DNA of 45,984 nt, taken from NCBI GenBank assembly GCA_046482735.1, contig JAWOEL010000008.1:1-45984 (forward strand). Reading direction: 5' to 3'. Shown here in pieces: positions 35,901-44,358 of the stretch (its first letter is position 1; the number at the start of each line of letters is the position of its first letter). Source of the stretch: JAQICB01 sp046482735 (GTDB lineage Bacteria > Bacteroidota > Bacteroidia > Bacteroidales > UBA1715). Below the pieces are notes generated by a model. That model searched no databases. It saw only the letters and a list, made by a program, of their open reading frames with translations, and had not been told where the DNA came from. Both the position numbers and the translations under genes were made by a program.

Positions 35901-37010
35901 TCTCAGAAAGGCAGTTTGGTAAATATTACGATACAAGAAGATGAGCACACAATTACCACATCGTTTATTGATACAGGTATTGGAATTACCGAAGAAACAG
36001 CTCAATATATCTTATATACAAATCAAACAGTACACCCCCAATATGATACTAATAATGAGAAAGGTACCGGTTTAGGATTACAATTATGCAAGAACTTTAT
36101 TCATAAAAATAACGGAACACTCAATATTGTACATAACAAACCACAAGGAACAATTATACGCATATCGGTACCAAAAGGAACAACAATAGCAAATAAACAA
36201 ACTATTCAACAAAACAAACCGGAAGAGTCTTTTAGCACAAGCCCGGAATATTTAAACAAATCATATTCTTTATTAATAATTGAAGACAACCAGGAAACAA
36301 TAGATAGTATCAAAGAAACTTTTATTTCAAATTTTGAAATTTTTGAAGCTCACAATGGCGAAGAAGGCGCTCAAATTGCAAAAGAAAAAATTCCTGACAT
36401 AATAATTACCGATATAAATATGCCGAAAAAAGACGGTATAGAGCTTTGTGCTGAACTAAAAAATGATTCTGCAACCGGTCATATTCCCATAATAATAATC
36501 ACTTCATTTTCAGATGAATTCATTAAAGAACAGGCATTTACAAATGGTGCAAACGATTTTATAGAAAAGCCATGTAACCCCCTGTTTATCAAGAAAAAAG
36601 CTGAAGCTCTTCTTGAATACAAACACAAGTCTATTGAAAATGCCGGTATCAATTCAGAAAGCTCGTTACCAAATGCACACGATGATGTTTTGTTTGCCAA
36701 AATTGTTGATTTTATTGAAGATAATATTTCTAATCAAAATTTAAGTACAGATTTCTTAGCTGAAGAAATTGGTATAAGTAAATCACAGATATGGCGATTG
36801 TTTAAGAAAAAAACGAATAAATCTATCGGTAATTTTATTCGCGAAAAGAAACTACAAAAAGCTGCCGGTATGCTTATGTCAGGCAAATACAGAATCGGTG
36901 AAATATCTGATTTTATAAATTTTTCCGATTCAAGATATTTTTCGCGAGTGTTCATGAAAGAATATGGCATATCACCAAGTGAATATGCAAAAAAATTTAA
37001 AAAACAATAG
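33000..37010 (+). CDS. Hybrid two-component system regulator (HTCS)
   Basis: This 1336-residue protein joins sensor and regulator in one chain. A signal peptide (about 1-18) precedes a periplasmic sensor of two beta-propellers made of regulator-propeller repeats (about 25-650; repeats such as REGFVWIGTSNGLSRFD, DGSVWIGTAPGF, NNLWIGTNGDGIIKL). A Y_Y_Y domain (about 665-755) and a membrane helix (about 765-787) follow. Inside the cell are a coiled coil, a histidine kinase (His845 in LAHDFKNPLNGI; GTGLGLQL in the ATPase), a receiver with Asp1138 in ITDINMPKKDG, and an AraC-type DNA-binding domain (about 1225-1336). Such proteins bind oligosaccharides and switch on nearby glycan-degradation genes. 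It lies directly upstream of the xylanase cluster, so its ligand is probably a xylan or arabinoxylan fragment. Confidence 0.93.
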   Translation: MRILLFILFFCETLFMWGNISFKNFSVPEGLLHKTVFTITMDREGFVWIGTSNGLSRFDGNSFYNFTHNSDNKHSLHGTSIHAIEEGIDGKLWISTEKGIEYFDKKTESFHSAKIPDIQGINFTHNVHIDSDGSIWLFNHETNILALNASGDSIIRRIDTIPEISKNEIFLFEMTGNFLWIATTKGIIKYNTKNSETTYIEKKPLFHCFSSRHINDSTVIMSFLFDGVYILNTNTESGHWISKNDIEKTINLKTNIYDANIDSDGSVWIGTAPGFLIISDKDTTYYDHYSKEHYFDGGLVSCIFNDQYDNTWLGTYENGIYLKKNFSNYFTLSNKLYKKEIEKTEITSFCLFDNKSVIYTDNRGIYRCDDYTNLHINSAQKIYNEATTNVYAINGTECLVKCTDTLFIYNSENQKLKKITEAIAISNACKNYDNVVWITTWIGLIVGYDMKTNTQYEFKINSLQNPHVQIFAIEGDPDGSIWVGTVGEGLIHIINPTQPNRRFIQYDMKEKNASHIPSNIVHCIYTDTQNNLWIGTNGDGIIKLNKQTNEIENITTKDGLKSNIIEFITADKNGDIWFSSSIITKYNTQKQTFTHYTKHDGIGSGFINKGGAVSKEGLLFFTNSQGFLSFNPDELPKRKKVTVPILTNIYIHGNSVNVGDTIKGEVPYTTSITYAKELSLPYTLNSFSIHFSSIQFQDPESIIYSYRLNKNQDWIPAIPGNQIASFSEIKPGHYTFEVKARSGDGEWSETKSIDIIITPPFWQTTWFIILIVISIISIITLIIISRIRTLKKYNKKLEDTVTKRTEELSLTNEILEEKQLVIGMKNTQLNEALTSKNQLISILAHDFKNPLNGIIGIAELLKNENETIKNSKVKKLISSLTSSINSLSTQMINVLDWVKSLNRNMKASPIEINLELLLYDVINLEKGNATQKNITISVESDYTFNALVDPHMINTVFRNLLTNAIKFSQKGSLVNITIQEDEHTITTSFIDTGIGITEETAQYILYTNQTVHPQYDTNNEKGTGLGLQLCKNFIHKNNGTLNIVHNKPQGTIIRISVPKGTTIANKQTIQQNKPEESFSTSPEYLNKSYSLLIIEDNQETIDSIKETFISNFEIFEAHNGEEGAQIAKEKIPDIIITDINMPKKDGIELCAELKNDSATGHIPIIIITSFSDEFIKEQAFTNGANDFIEKPCNPLFIKKKAEALLEYKHKSIENAGINSESSLPNAHDDVLFAKIVDFIEDNISNQNLSTDFLAEEIGISKSQIWRLFKKKTNKSIGNFIREKKLQKAAGMLMSGKYRIGEISDFINFSDSRYFSRVFMKEYGISPSEYAKKFKKQ

Positions 37011-37328
37011 ATCTTATTACTTCTCCTAAATACTATTTTTCAATTATCGACACAGATTTTTTTTTTCAAAACAAGCATAACTCTCTAAACCTTACAGGCT
37101 GTGCCTGTCATAAAGAACATATCGTACAAATTACACTATCCGCCACTTTACTGTGCGGAACATAAATATTAACAAAAACCTGAAAACCAGTTTATTACAA
37201 AACCTTTGAAATGAATTTTACACATTATTGAACTGTTTTATGTGATACAAACAAAGAAATAGAGCATACTTTTACATACAATATAAAAAAAACAGTAAAA
37301 AAATAATAACCCACTAAATAAAAAAAAG
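37011..37328 (+). promoter_or_regulatory. Intergenic control region upstream of the xylanase gene
   Basis: The 318 bp hold no gene. Two hairpins are visible: ACAGGC-tgt-GCCTGT at 37094-37108 and TCCGC/GCGGA at 37139-37143 and 37155-37159. Neither has a T run. They could be operator sites for the AraC-type domain of the upstream regulator or a leader structure. The promoter of the xylanase operon should be here; I found no convincing -33/-7 pair. Confidence 0.4.
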
Positions 37329-39398
37329 ATGAAAAAAGTTACAGTAATTTTATGCTTTATTACATTTATTTTTACACATGTACATGCACAAATCGGACAA
37401 TGTAAAGGAAAATACTTTGGAAATATTATTGCATACGACACTCCAAGTAATTATTCTGACTTATGGAATCAAGTAACGTCAGAAAACGGTTCAAAATGGG
37501 GAACTTGCGACCGTGGAAATGGAAACTACGATTTTGGTAATTCTGATCTTTCGTACAATTGGGCACAAAACAATAATGGACTGTTTAAATTTCATGCTTT
37601 AATGTGGGGCTCTCAAGCACCGGGATACTTATCTGATGCAGATGCAGCAACAATTGTAACTGCAATACGAGATTGGTATCAGGCAGTAGACGATCATTAT
37701 ACCCCAATGGGTGGGCTTGATATGATTGATGTATTGAATGAACCGGTCAATACTCCAATTAATAAAGAAATATCTAATTTAAAAGCAGCTTTAACTATGG
37801 GATATCAATCAGAACCGGCAAATCAAAACGACTTAGACAACCCATATGGCTGGGCTATTTGGCCATTCCAGTTAGCACGCGAACATTTCCCCGATGCAAT
37901 TCTTCTAATTAATGAATTTAATATTGAACACAACTGGAATAATTGCAGAGCTGAATATATTACAATGATTAATGCCATAAAAGAAGCACCAAACTTAAGT
38001 GACGGACAAAACAACCTTATAGATGGTGTTGGCTTACAAGCTCACGGAATTGAAACCTTATCACTGTCAGCATGGGAAGGGTGTTTAGATGAAATGTGGA
38101 ACAGTACAAACCTACCAATACATATATCAGAAATTGATGTAGCAGCTGATCCGAATGAAGAATTGCAACGATCTCAATTTGCAAATTTTATTTCAAGTGC
38201 ATGGGAGCATGAGCATGTTGCAGGTATTACTCTTTGGGGGTATATTGTTGGACAAACATGGAGAGATGAAACAGGTATTCAATATGAGGATGGTACAGAC
38301 CGTCCTGCTATGACGTGGATAAAAAACTATTTTGCGTCTCAACCCGATTTAGCATGTTGCCCCGACCCATGGCCATTTGCAAATTGCGAAAACGGTGTTG
38401 GTCCAAGTCTCTCAATTACCTCACCTACCGAAACAGTTTTTGTTGCTCCGGCTACAATACCTTTTGATGTAAGTGCAACTGATAGTGATGGTGAAATATC
38501 AAACATAAATTTTTATCTTAACAATGCAACAGAAACTTTTCACGAAGAATGGACTACTCCTTATGCCTGGGATTGGGAAGTAACTGAAGCAGGAACATAT
38601 AACATACGGGTCGTTGCGTACGATAATGACGGAAACACTGATGAAGAGAATATTACAATTACCGTGAATGTTCCCCAAGGTCCATACAATAGAACTGCAG
38701 CAGAAATACCGGGAAAAATCGAATTCGAACATTTTGATGTGGGAGGAAATGGTTATGCATATAGCGATGTAGATGCAGGCACAAATGTAGACCCTGCTCC
38801 TGATTTTCGCACTGATGAAGATGTTGATATTGAGACATGTACCGACACTGATGGCGGATATAATATCGGCTATGCAATGGCTGGTGAATGGCTTGAATAC
38901 ACCGTAAATGTAACAACTTCCGGCACATACGACATTACAATTCGTGCCGCTTGCAATGGTGACGGGCGAACATTCTCATTATCTACTGACGAAACAATAA
39001 TTGCAGATGCTGTAGCTGTTCCCAATACCGAAGGCTGGCAAGAATGGATTGACATTACTATACCTGATGTAGAATTATCAGCTGGAGAACAAGTACTCCG
39101 TTTTACTATTGGTGAAACTGATTATATAAATCTCAATTATATGACATATACTCTGCAAGAAGAACCATCTCAAACTTTTGAATTAATCAGCGGGTGGAAT
39201 CTTATTGGCTGTCCACTCGAAGAAACAACAAATGTTGAAACAGCACTTCAAAGCATTTGGACTTATGTTGATATGGTAAAAGATATGGATGGCTTTTATC
39301 TAAAATCAAATCAAGCTGAACTTAATTCTCTAAATGAATTATCATGGGGAAAAGGATATCTTATTTATGTTTCACAAGATTGTACATTAACGTGGTAA
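37329..39398 (+). CDS. GH10 endo-beta-1,4-xylanase with Ig-like, CBM6 and GWNL modules
   Basis: This 689-residue secreted enzyme has a signal peptide (LCFITFIFTHVHAQ). The GH10 barrel (about 23-335) has the acid/base Glu138 in DVLNEPVN and the nucleophile Glu268 in HISEIDV, so it should hydrolyse xylan internally. In the usual WHSQ loop the His is replaced by Gly94 (ALMWGSQAPGY). Then follow a bacterial Ig-like domain (about 355-445, SITSPTETVFVAPATIPFDV), a CBM6 (about 455-607, FEHFDVGGNGYAYSD) and a GWNL module (about 617-689, ending DCTLTW). It is the first enzyme gene after the HTCS regulator; the next gene begins 4 bp after its stop. Confidence 0.92.
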   Translation: MKKVTVILCFITFIFTHVHAQIGQCKGKYFGNIIAYDTPSNYSDLWNQVTSENGSKWGTCDRGNGNYDFGNSDLSYNWAQNNNGLFKFHALMWGSQAPGYLSDADAATIVTAIRDWYQAVDDHYTPMGGLDMIDVLNEPVNTPINKEISNLKAALTMGYQSEPANQNDLDNPYGWAIWPFQLAREHFPDAILLINEFNIEHNWNNCRAEYITMINAIKEAPNLSDGQNNLIDGVGLQAHGIETLSLSAWEGCLDEMWNSTNLPIHISEIDVAADPNEELQRSQFANFISSAWEHEHVAGITLWGYIVGQTWRDETGIQYEDGTDRPAMTWIKNYFASQPDLACCPDPWPFANCENGVGPSLSITSPTETVFVAPATIPFDVSATDSDGEISNINFYLNNATETFHEEWTTPYAWDWEVTEAGTYNIRVVAYDNDGNTDEENITITVNVPQGPYNRTAAEIPGKIEFEHFDVGGNGYAYSDVDAGTNVDPAPDFRTDEDVDIETCTDTDGGYNIGYAMAGEWLEYTVNVTTSGTYDITIRAACNGDGRTFSLSTDETIIADAVAVPNTEGWQEWIDITIPDVELSAGEQVLRFTIGETDYINLNYMTYTLQEEPSQTFELISGWNLIGCPLEETTNVETALQSIWTYVDMVKDMDGFYLKSNQAELNSLNELSWGKGYLIYVSQDCTLTW
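38727..38791 (+). repeat. 65-bp CBM6 segment identical to 45478-45542
   Basis: This 65-base stretch in the CBM6 of the GH10 xylanase is identical, base for base, to 45478-45542 in the CBM6 of the esterase gene, while sequence on both sides differs. This suggests recent exchange between the two genes. Confidence 0.85.
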
Positions 39399-39402
39399 AT
39401 AC

Positions 39403-41958
39403 ATGAACGTACGTTCAATATATAAAATTTTTCTTACCTTCTCGGTTTTAGCAATTCATCTGTGTTCACACGCACAAATGGCTACTAATCCGGTATTATG
39501 GGCAGATGTACCCGACCCGGATATAATTCGAGTAGGCGAAACTTATTATATGACAAGTACAACAATGCATTTTAATCCCGGAGTACCAATAATGAAATCG
39601 AATGATCTTGTTACTTGGGAAACTATTGGCTATGTATATAATGAATTGGCTGATAATGAAGCAACTAATCTTGAAAATAATCAAGACATGTATGGAAATG
39701 GCTCATGGGCAAGTTGTTTACGATATGATGACGGCTATTTCTATGTATACTTTCATTCCTACACAACAAACAGTGCCCATGCATACAGAACTCAAGATAT
39801 AGAAAACGGCACATGGGAACACACTACTATGGGAGGAATGCACGATTTATCAGTGCTATTCGACGATGACGGGAAGGTATGGTCGGTTTATGGCGGTCCT
39901 GATGTACAAATAAGAGAATTAACATCAGATGGTATGGCTTTTATGCCGGGCACAACAAACAGGACACTGATTCAAGATGCCGGTTCTCCGGCAGGATCAA
40001 GTTTTATTGTTGCCGGTGAAGGTGCACATATCCAAAAAATAAACGGAATGTATTATGTCTTCATCATTACGTGGCCACAAGGTTCGGGACGTACACAAGT
40101 TGTATGGAGAGCAAGCAATCTGAACGGACCGTGGGAAGGTAGAGTTATTTTAAATAATAATGGGGTTGCTCAAGGACAAATTGTAGAAACTCCCGAAGGA
40201 AAATGGTACGGACTACTCTTTAAAGACAGTGGCGGTGTTGGACGAATACCCTACCTTACAAATGTTACATGGGAAGACGAATGGCCGATGATGCAACTTC
40301 CTGAAACCTTAGATATTCCTGCTTCCGAAATTGGCTTACAGGGTATGTGCGGTTCCGATGATTTCAATTACAGTTCTGCTGAACAATTAAGTAACATATG
40401 GCAATGGAATCACAATTCTGATCCGAATCATTACTCCTTTACTGACCGTCCCGGATATTTCAGAATTACCACTAGCAGAACTGATGCTAATATTTATAGT
40501 GCAAAAAATTCTCTTACTCAAAGAACATTTGGTCCTACCAGTGTCGGTATTGTTTCTCTGGATGTCTCCAATATGCAAAATGGTGATATTGCCGGACTTT
40601 CTACATTTCAGGACGAGTATGGATTTGTTGGTGTAAAAATGACGGGTGGGTCAAAAAGCATTATTATGTATAATGATGGTACCGAAGTGGCAAGTGTACC
40701 TTTAAATCAAAATATTATTTATCTGCGTGCAAACTGTAATTTTCAAAATGGTGCAGATGATGCTACCTTTCATTATAGTCTAGATGGTAATAGCTGGACT
40801 TCTATAGGAAATACGGTGCACATGTCATTTCAGCTAACTCACTTTTGTGGATACCGATTTGCTCTATTTAATTATGCAACACAATCAGCAGGTGGATATG
40901 TCGACTATGATTATTTTAAAACCGGGTATGATATAAACAACCTGTTTCCGTATACCTCGTCTTTAGACATAAGTTTTACATCTCCCGCTACAAACGACCT
41001 TTTTGTTGCTCCGGCAACAATACCGTTTGATGTTGAAGTTTCTGAAATTGCTTCAATTTCGCATATTGATTTCTATATAAACGATGAAACAACGCCTTTT
41101 CATGAAGAATGGACTGCACCATATAATTTTGAACATGTTTTTTCAGAATCAGGAACCTATCAAATACGAGCTGTAGCCTACGATAATGAAGGAAATACAA
41201 GTGAGGATATTATTACAATTACCGTAAATGTTCCACAAGGTCCGTATACCGGAACAGTAACACAGATTCCGGGGAAAATTGAATTCGAACACTTTGATGT
41301 TGGTGGTAATGGTTTTGCATATAGCGATGTAGATGCGGGAACAAATGTAGATCCTGCTCCTGATTTTCGTACCGATGAAGATGTCGATATTGAAACATGT
41401 TCGGACGATGGCGGTGGATACAATATTGGTTTTGCAATGGCAGGTGAATGGCTGGAATATACCGTTACTGTTGAAACAGCAGGAACATACGATATTACTT
41501 TTCGTGCTGCCAGCAATGGCGACAATAAAACAATATCTTTAGATTCCGACGGTACTATGCTTGCCGAAGATGTTGCTATTCCGAATACCGGAGGATGGCA
41601 AACATGGACAGATGTAACGATTGAAAATGTGGAATTACAAGCCGGAGAACAGATATTACGACTAACAATTGGTGATGTTGATTATGTGAATCTCAATTAC
41701 ATGACATTTACTCTGCAAGAAGAATCTATTCAAACTTTTGAACTAATAAGCGGATGGAATCTCATTGGCTGTCCACTTGAAGAAAAAACACAAATAGAGA
41801 CCTCTCTTCAAAGCATTTGGGAATATGTTGACATTGTGAAAGATATGGATGGCTTTTATCTGAAGTCAAATCAAACTGAACTGAATTCTCTGAGTGAACT
41901 ATCATGGGGAAAAGGATATCTTATCTATGTTTCACAAGATTGCACATTAACGTGGTAA
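39403..41958 (+). CDS. GH43 xylosidase/arabinofuranosidase with CBM6 and GWNL modules
   Basis: This 851-residue protein has a signal peptide (LTFSVLAIHLCSHAQ). The five-bladed GH43 propeller (about 28-310) resembles subfamily 12: Asp38 in DVPDPDIIRVGETYYM as base, Asp in HDLSVLFDDDGKVW as pKa modulator, and Glu in AGEGAHIQKINGMYYVF as acid. A GH43 C-terminal beta-sandwich (about 316-510, DDFNYSSAEQLSNIWQWNHN) follows, then an Ig-like domain (about 521-610), a CBM6 (about 618-770) and a GWNL module (about 779-851, ending DCTLTW). It probably removes xylose or arabinose from oligosaccharides made by the xylanase. It lies 4 bp after the GH10 gene, and its last three modules are close relatives of those of GH10. 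Confidence 0.88.
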   Translation: MNVRSIYKIFLTFSVLAIHLCSHAQMATNPVLWADVPDPDIIRVGETYYMTSTTMHFNPGVPIMKSNDLVTWETIGYVYNELADNEATNLENNQDMYGNGSWASCLRYDDGYFYVYFHSYTTNSAHAYRTQDIENGTWEHTTMGGMHDLSVLFDDDGKVWSVYGGPDVQIRELTSDGMAFMPGTTNRTLIQDAGSPAGSSFIVAGEGAHIQKINGMYYVFIITWPQGSGRTQVVWRASNLNGPWEGRVILNNNGVAQGQIVETPEGKWYGLLFKDSGGVGRIPYLTNVTWEDEWPMMQLPETLDIPASEIGLQGMCGSDDFNYSSAEQLSNIWQWNHNSDPNHYSFTDRPGYFRITTSRTDANIYSAKNSLTQRTFGPTSVGIVSLDVSNMQNGDIAGLSTFQDEYGFVGVKMTGGSKSIIMYNDGTEVASVPLNQNIIYLRANCNFQNGADDATFHYSLDGNSWTSIGNTVHMSFQLTHFCGYRFALFNYATQSAGGYVDYDYFKTGYDINNLFPYTSSLDISFTSPATNDLFVAPATIPFDVEVSEIASISHIDFYINDETTPFHEEWTAPYNFEHVFSESGTYQIRAVAYDNEGNTSEDIITITVNVPQGPYTGTVTQIPGKIEFEHFDVGGNGFAYSDVDAGTNVDPAPDFRTDEDVDIETCSDDGGGYNIGFAMAGEWLEYTVTVETAGTYDITFRAASNGDNKTISLDSDGTMLAEDVAIPNTGGWQTWTDVTIENVELQAGEQILRLTIGDVDYVNLNYMTFTLQEESIQTFELISGWNLIGCPLEEKTQIETSLQSIWEYVDIVKDMDGFYLKSNQTELNSLSELSWGKGYLIYVSQDCTLTW

Positions 41959-42001
41959 AATATACTATCAAAATAAGAATGTACAACAAAAAAATACAAC
42001 T

Positions 42002-44341
42002 ATGAAAAAAACAGCGATTTTACTCATTACCTTAGTTTTTACAGGATTTATACATAAGGCATTTGCCGATTATCCAATCGTTAGTTATAGCTACCTTGCC
42101 GATCCGGGAGCAATATGGCATGATGGGCGTTTATATGTTTATTGTTCAAACGATAATGAAAATCCGGATAATGGTGACTCGTATGAAATGAGTTCTATTG
42201 TATGTGTTTCGAGTTCAGATTTAAAAAACTGGACGAATCACGGTATAGTTTTCGATGTTCCCCGAGATGCATCATGGACAAATCTAAGCTGGGCTCCTTC
42301 TCCTGCATATAAAGACGGTACATTTTATTTATATTTTGGCAATGGCGGGAGTGCAATAGGCGTTGCCGTTTCAGACAGCCCTACGGGGCCATTTGTTGAT
42401 CCGGTTGGAAATGCTATAGCAGACGGTAATACACCGGGTGTACAACCATTCGACGGCTGGTTGTTTGACCCGATGACCTTTATTGATGACGACGGACAAG
42501 CATATATGTATTTTGGCGGTAATGGTGAAGACAATTTACGGGTTGCACGATTAAATAATGATATGATAAGTATTGATGGTTCGTGTGAACAATTTACAGT
42601 TCCATACTTTTTTGAAGCTGCCTGGGTTCATAAATATGATGGAACATATTACTTTACCTATTCTACAAATCCGGATAACGGTATGCGTATTGATTATATG
42701 ACCAGTGATAACCCAATGTCCGGATTTACCTACGGAGGAATACTGTCTTTACAACCTCCAAGTAACAACAACAATAACCATCAGGCTGTTGTGGAAATTA
42801 ACGGACAATGGTATCAAGTATACCATAACCGAATAGTTGCACAGGAAAATGGCGATGAAATGGCATATCACAGAAATCTTGCAATTGATGCATTTTATCA
42901 CAATGCTGATGGTTCTATTCAAGAAATGGAAAACACAGTTGACGGAGTAGAACAATTGCAATACCTCAATCCTTATGTCCGACAAGAAGCTGAAACAATG
43001 AGTGACCAAAACGGAATCGATGTGGAAGTATGCAGTGCAGGAGGAATGAATGTAGCACAAATCGAAAATGACGACTGGATTATGGTTGAAGGTGTTGATT
43101 TTGGTTCTGCCGGTGCAAGCAGCTTTTCGGCAAGCCTTGCCAGTCCAAGCTCAGGAGGAACAATTGAAATTCGTTTAGGCAGCCCCACCGGAACCTTAGC
43201 CGGTACTTTACAGGTACCAAATACCGGTGATTATCAAAATTGGGAAATTGAAACTACCACACTCGACCAAATAACAGGAGTACATAACGTGTATTTTGTG
43301 TTTTCTACCGGAGGTTTCAACTTTGATCATTGGATGTTTTATTCCAGCGGACCTATTGTGAATCTCACCTCACCGTCCGGAACAGAAGAGTTGTCTATTG
43401 GTGACGAAATCACAATTGCAGCAGATGCAACACCACAAGCAGGAACGATAACTCAGGTGGAATTTTTTGTTGACGGACAATCTATCGGAACAGATAATTC
43501 AGCTCCTTATTCCACAACATATACAATTACACAAGCCGGTGTACAAACAATTTCAGCTGTTGCGACAGACTCTCAAAATGACGAGGGAACTGACGAAATA
43601 AGTATTAATGTTCAGGGTGCTTACGGTGGAACAGCACAGTCAATCCCCGGCACAATCGAATGCGAACATTTTGACGTCGGGGGAAACGGCTTTGCCTACT
43701 ACGATACTAATCCGGGAACAGAAATCGACCCCGCTCCTGACTTTAGAACAGACGAAGATGTGGATATTGAAACCTGCACCGATGACGGCGGCGGATATAA
43801 CATTGGCTTTGCAATGGCAGATGAATGGCTTGAATACACTGTAGATGTTGAAACTACCGGTATGTACGACATCACCTTTCGTGTGGCATGCGATGGCGAC
43901 GACCGAACGGTCTCCTTAGAATCTGACAACACAATGCTTGCAGAAAATGTTGCAATTCCAAATACCGGCGGATGGCAAACATGGACAGATGTAACGATTG
44001 CAGATGTTGAATTACAAGCAGGAGAACAAGTGCTACGTCTTACTATAGGTGACACTGATTATGTAAACCTGAATTATATAACCTTATCTCGTCAAAATAG
44101 CACCTCAACTTCTATTCAATTACAAACAGGCTGGAATCTTGTTGGTTATCCCCTCAGCGAAACACAAACGGTTGAAACGGCACTTCAATCTATATGGACA
44201 GAAGTTGAAACAGTAAAAGATTTTGACGGTTTTTATGTAAACTCAAATCAGGCTGAGCTGAATTCTCTCACTGAATTATCATGGGGAAAAGGATATTACA
44301 TAAAGGTTAATGCCGATTGTGAATTAAACTGGAATCAATAA
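42002..44341 (+). CDS. GH43 arabinoxylan arabinofuranosidase-like enzyme with two CBM6
   Basis: This 779-residue protein has a signal peptide (LLITLVFTGFIHKAFA). The GH43 propeller (about 22-310) is of a different branch from the previous gene, closer to arabinoxylan arabinofuranohydrolases: SYLADPGAIWHDGRLYVY with the base Asp, LFDPMTFIDDDGQAYMYFGG with the second Asp, and FFEAAWVHKYDGTYYFTYS with the acid Glu. Then come a CBM6 (about 325-445, EAETMSDQNGIDVEV, QIENDDWI), an Ig-like domain (about 450-537), a second CBM6 of the type shared with the neighbours (about 545-697) and a GWNL module (about 703-779, ending CELNWNQ). It starts 43 bp after the previous gene. It probably removes arabinose side chains from arabinoxylan. 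Confidence 0.87.
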   Translation: MKKTAILLITLVFTGFIHKAFADYPIVSYSYLADPGAIWHDGRLYVYCSNDNENPDNGDSYEMSSIVCVSSSDLKNWTNHGIVFDVPRDASWTNLSWAPSPAYKDGTFYLYFGNGGSAIGVAVSDSPTGPFVDPVGNAIADGNTPGVQPFDGWLFDPMTFIDDDGQAYMYFGGNGEDNLRVARLNNDMISIDGSCEQFTVPYFFEAAWVHKYDGTYYFTYSTNPDNGMRIDYMTSDNPMSGFTYGGILSLQPPSNNNNNHQAVVEINGQWYQVYHNRIVAQENGDEMAYHRNLAIDAFYHNADGSIQEMENTVDGVEQLQYLNPYVRQEAETMSDQNGIDVEVCSAGGMNVAQIENDDWIMVEGVDFGSAGASSFSASLASPSSGGTIEIRLGSPTGTLAGTLQVPNTGDYQNWEIETTTLDQITGVHNVYFVFSTGGFNFDHWMFYSSGPIVNLTSPSGTEELSIGDEITIAADATPQAGTITQVEFFVDGQSIGTDNSAPYSTTYTITQAGVQTISAVATDSQNDEGTDEISINVQGAYGGTAQSIPGTIECEHFDVGGNGFAYYDTNPGTEIDPAPDFRTDEDVDIETCTDDGGGYNIGFAMADEWLEYTVDVETTGMYDITFRVACDGDDRTVSLESDNTMLAENVAIPNTGGWQTWTDVTIADVELQAGEQVLRLTIGDTDYVNLNYITLSRQNSTSTSIQLQTGWNLVGYPLSETQTVETALQSIWTEVETVKDFDGFYVNSNQAELNSLTELSWGKGYYIKVNADCELNWNQ
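43727..43980 (+). repeat. 254-bp CBM6 segment nearly identical to 45544-45797
   Basis: This stretch in the second CBM6 of the GH43 gene matches 45544-45797 in the esterase gene over 254 bp without gaps, with about 15 mismatches counted by eye. The bases just before it differ clearly between the two genes. Confidence 0.85.
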
Positions 44342-44358
44342 TTAAAACACTATTAATT

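Noticed and set aside
43699..44055. Open frame of 118 codons on the minus strand inside the GH43 gene
   Set aside because: Similar antisense frames occur opposite the same CBM6 block in the GH10 and other GH43 genes; they are shadows of the repeated CBM6 sequence, not genes.
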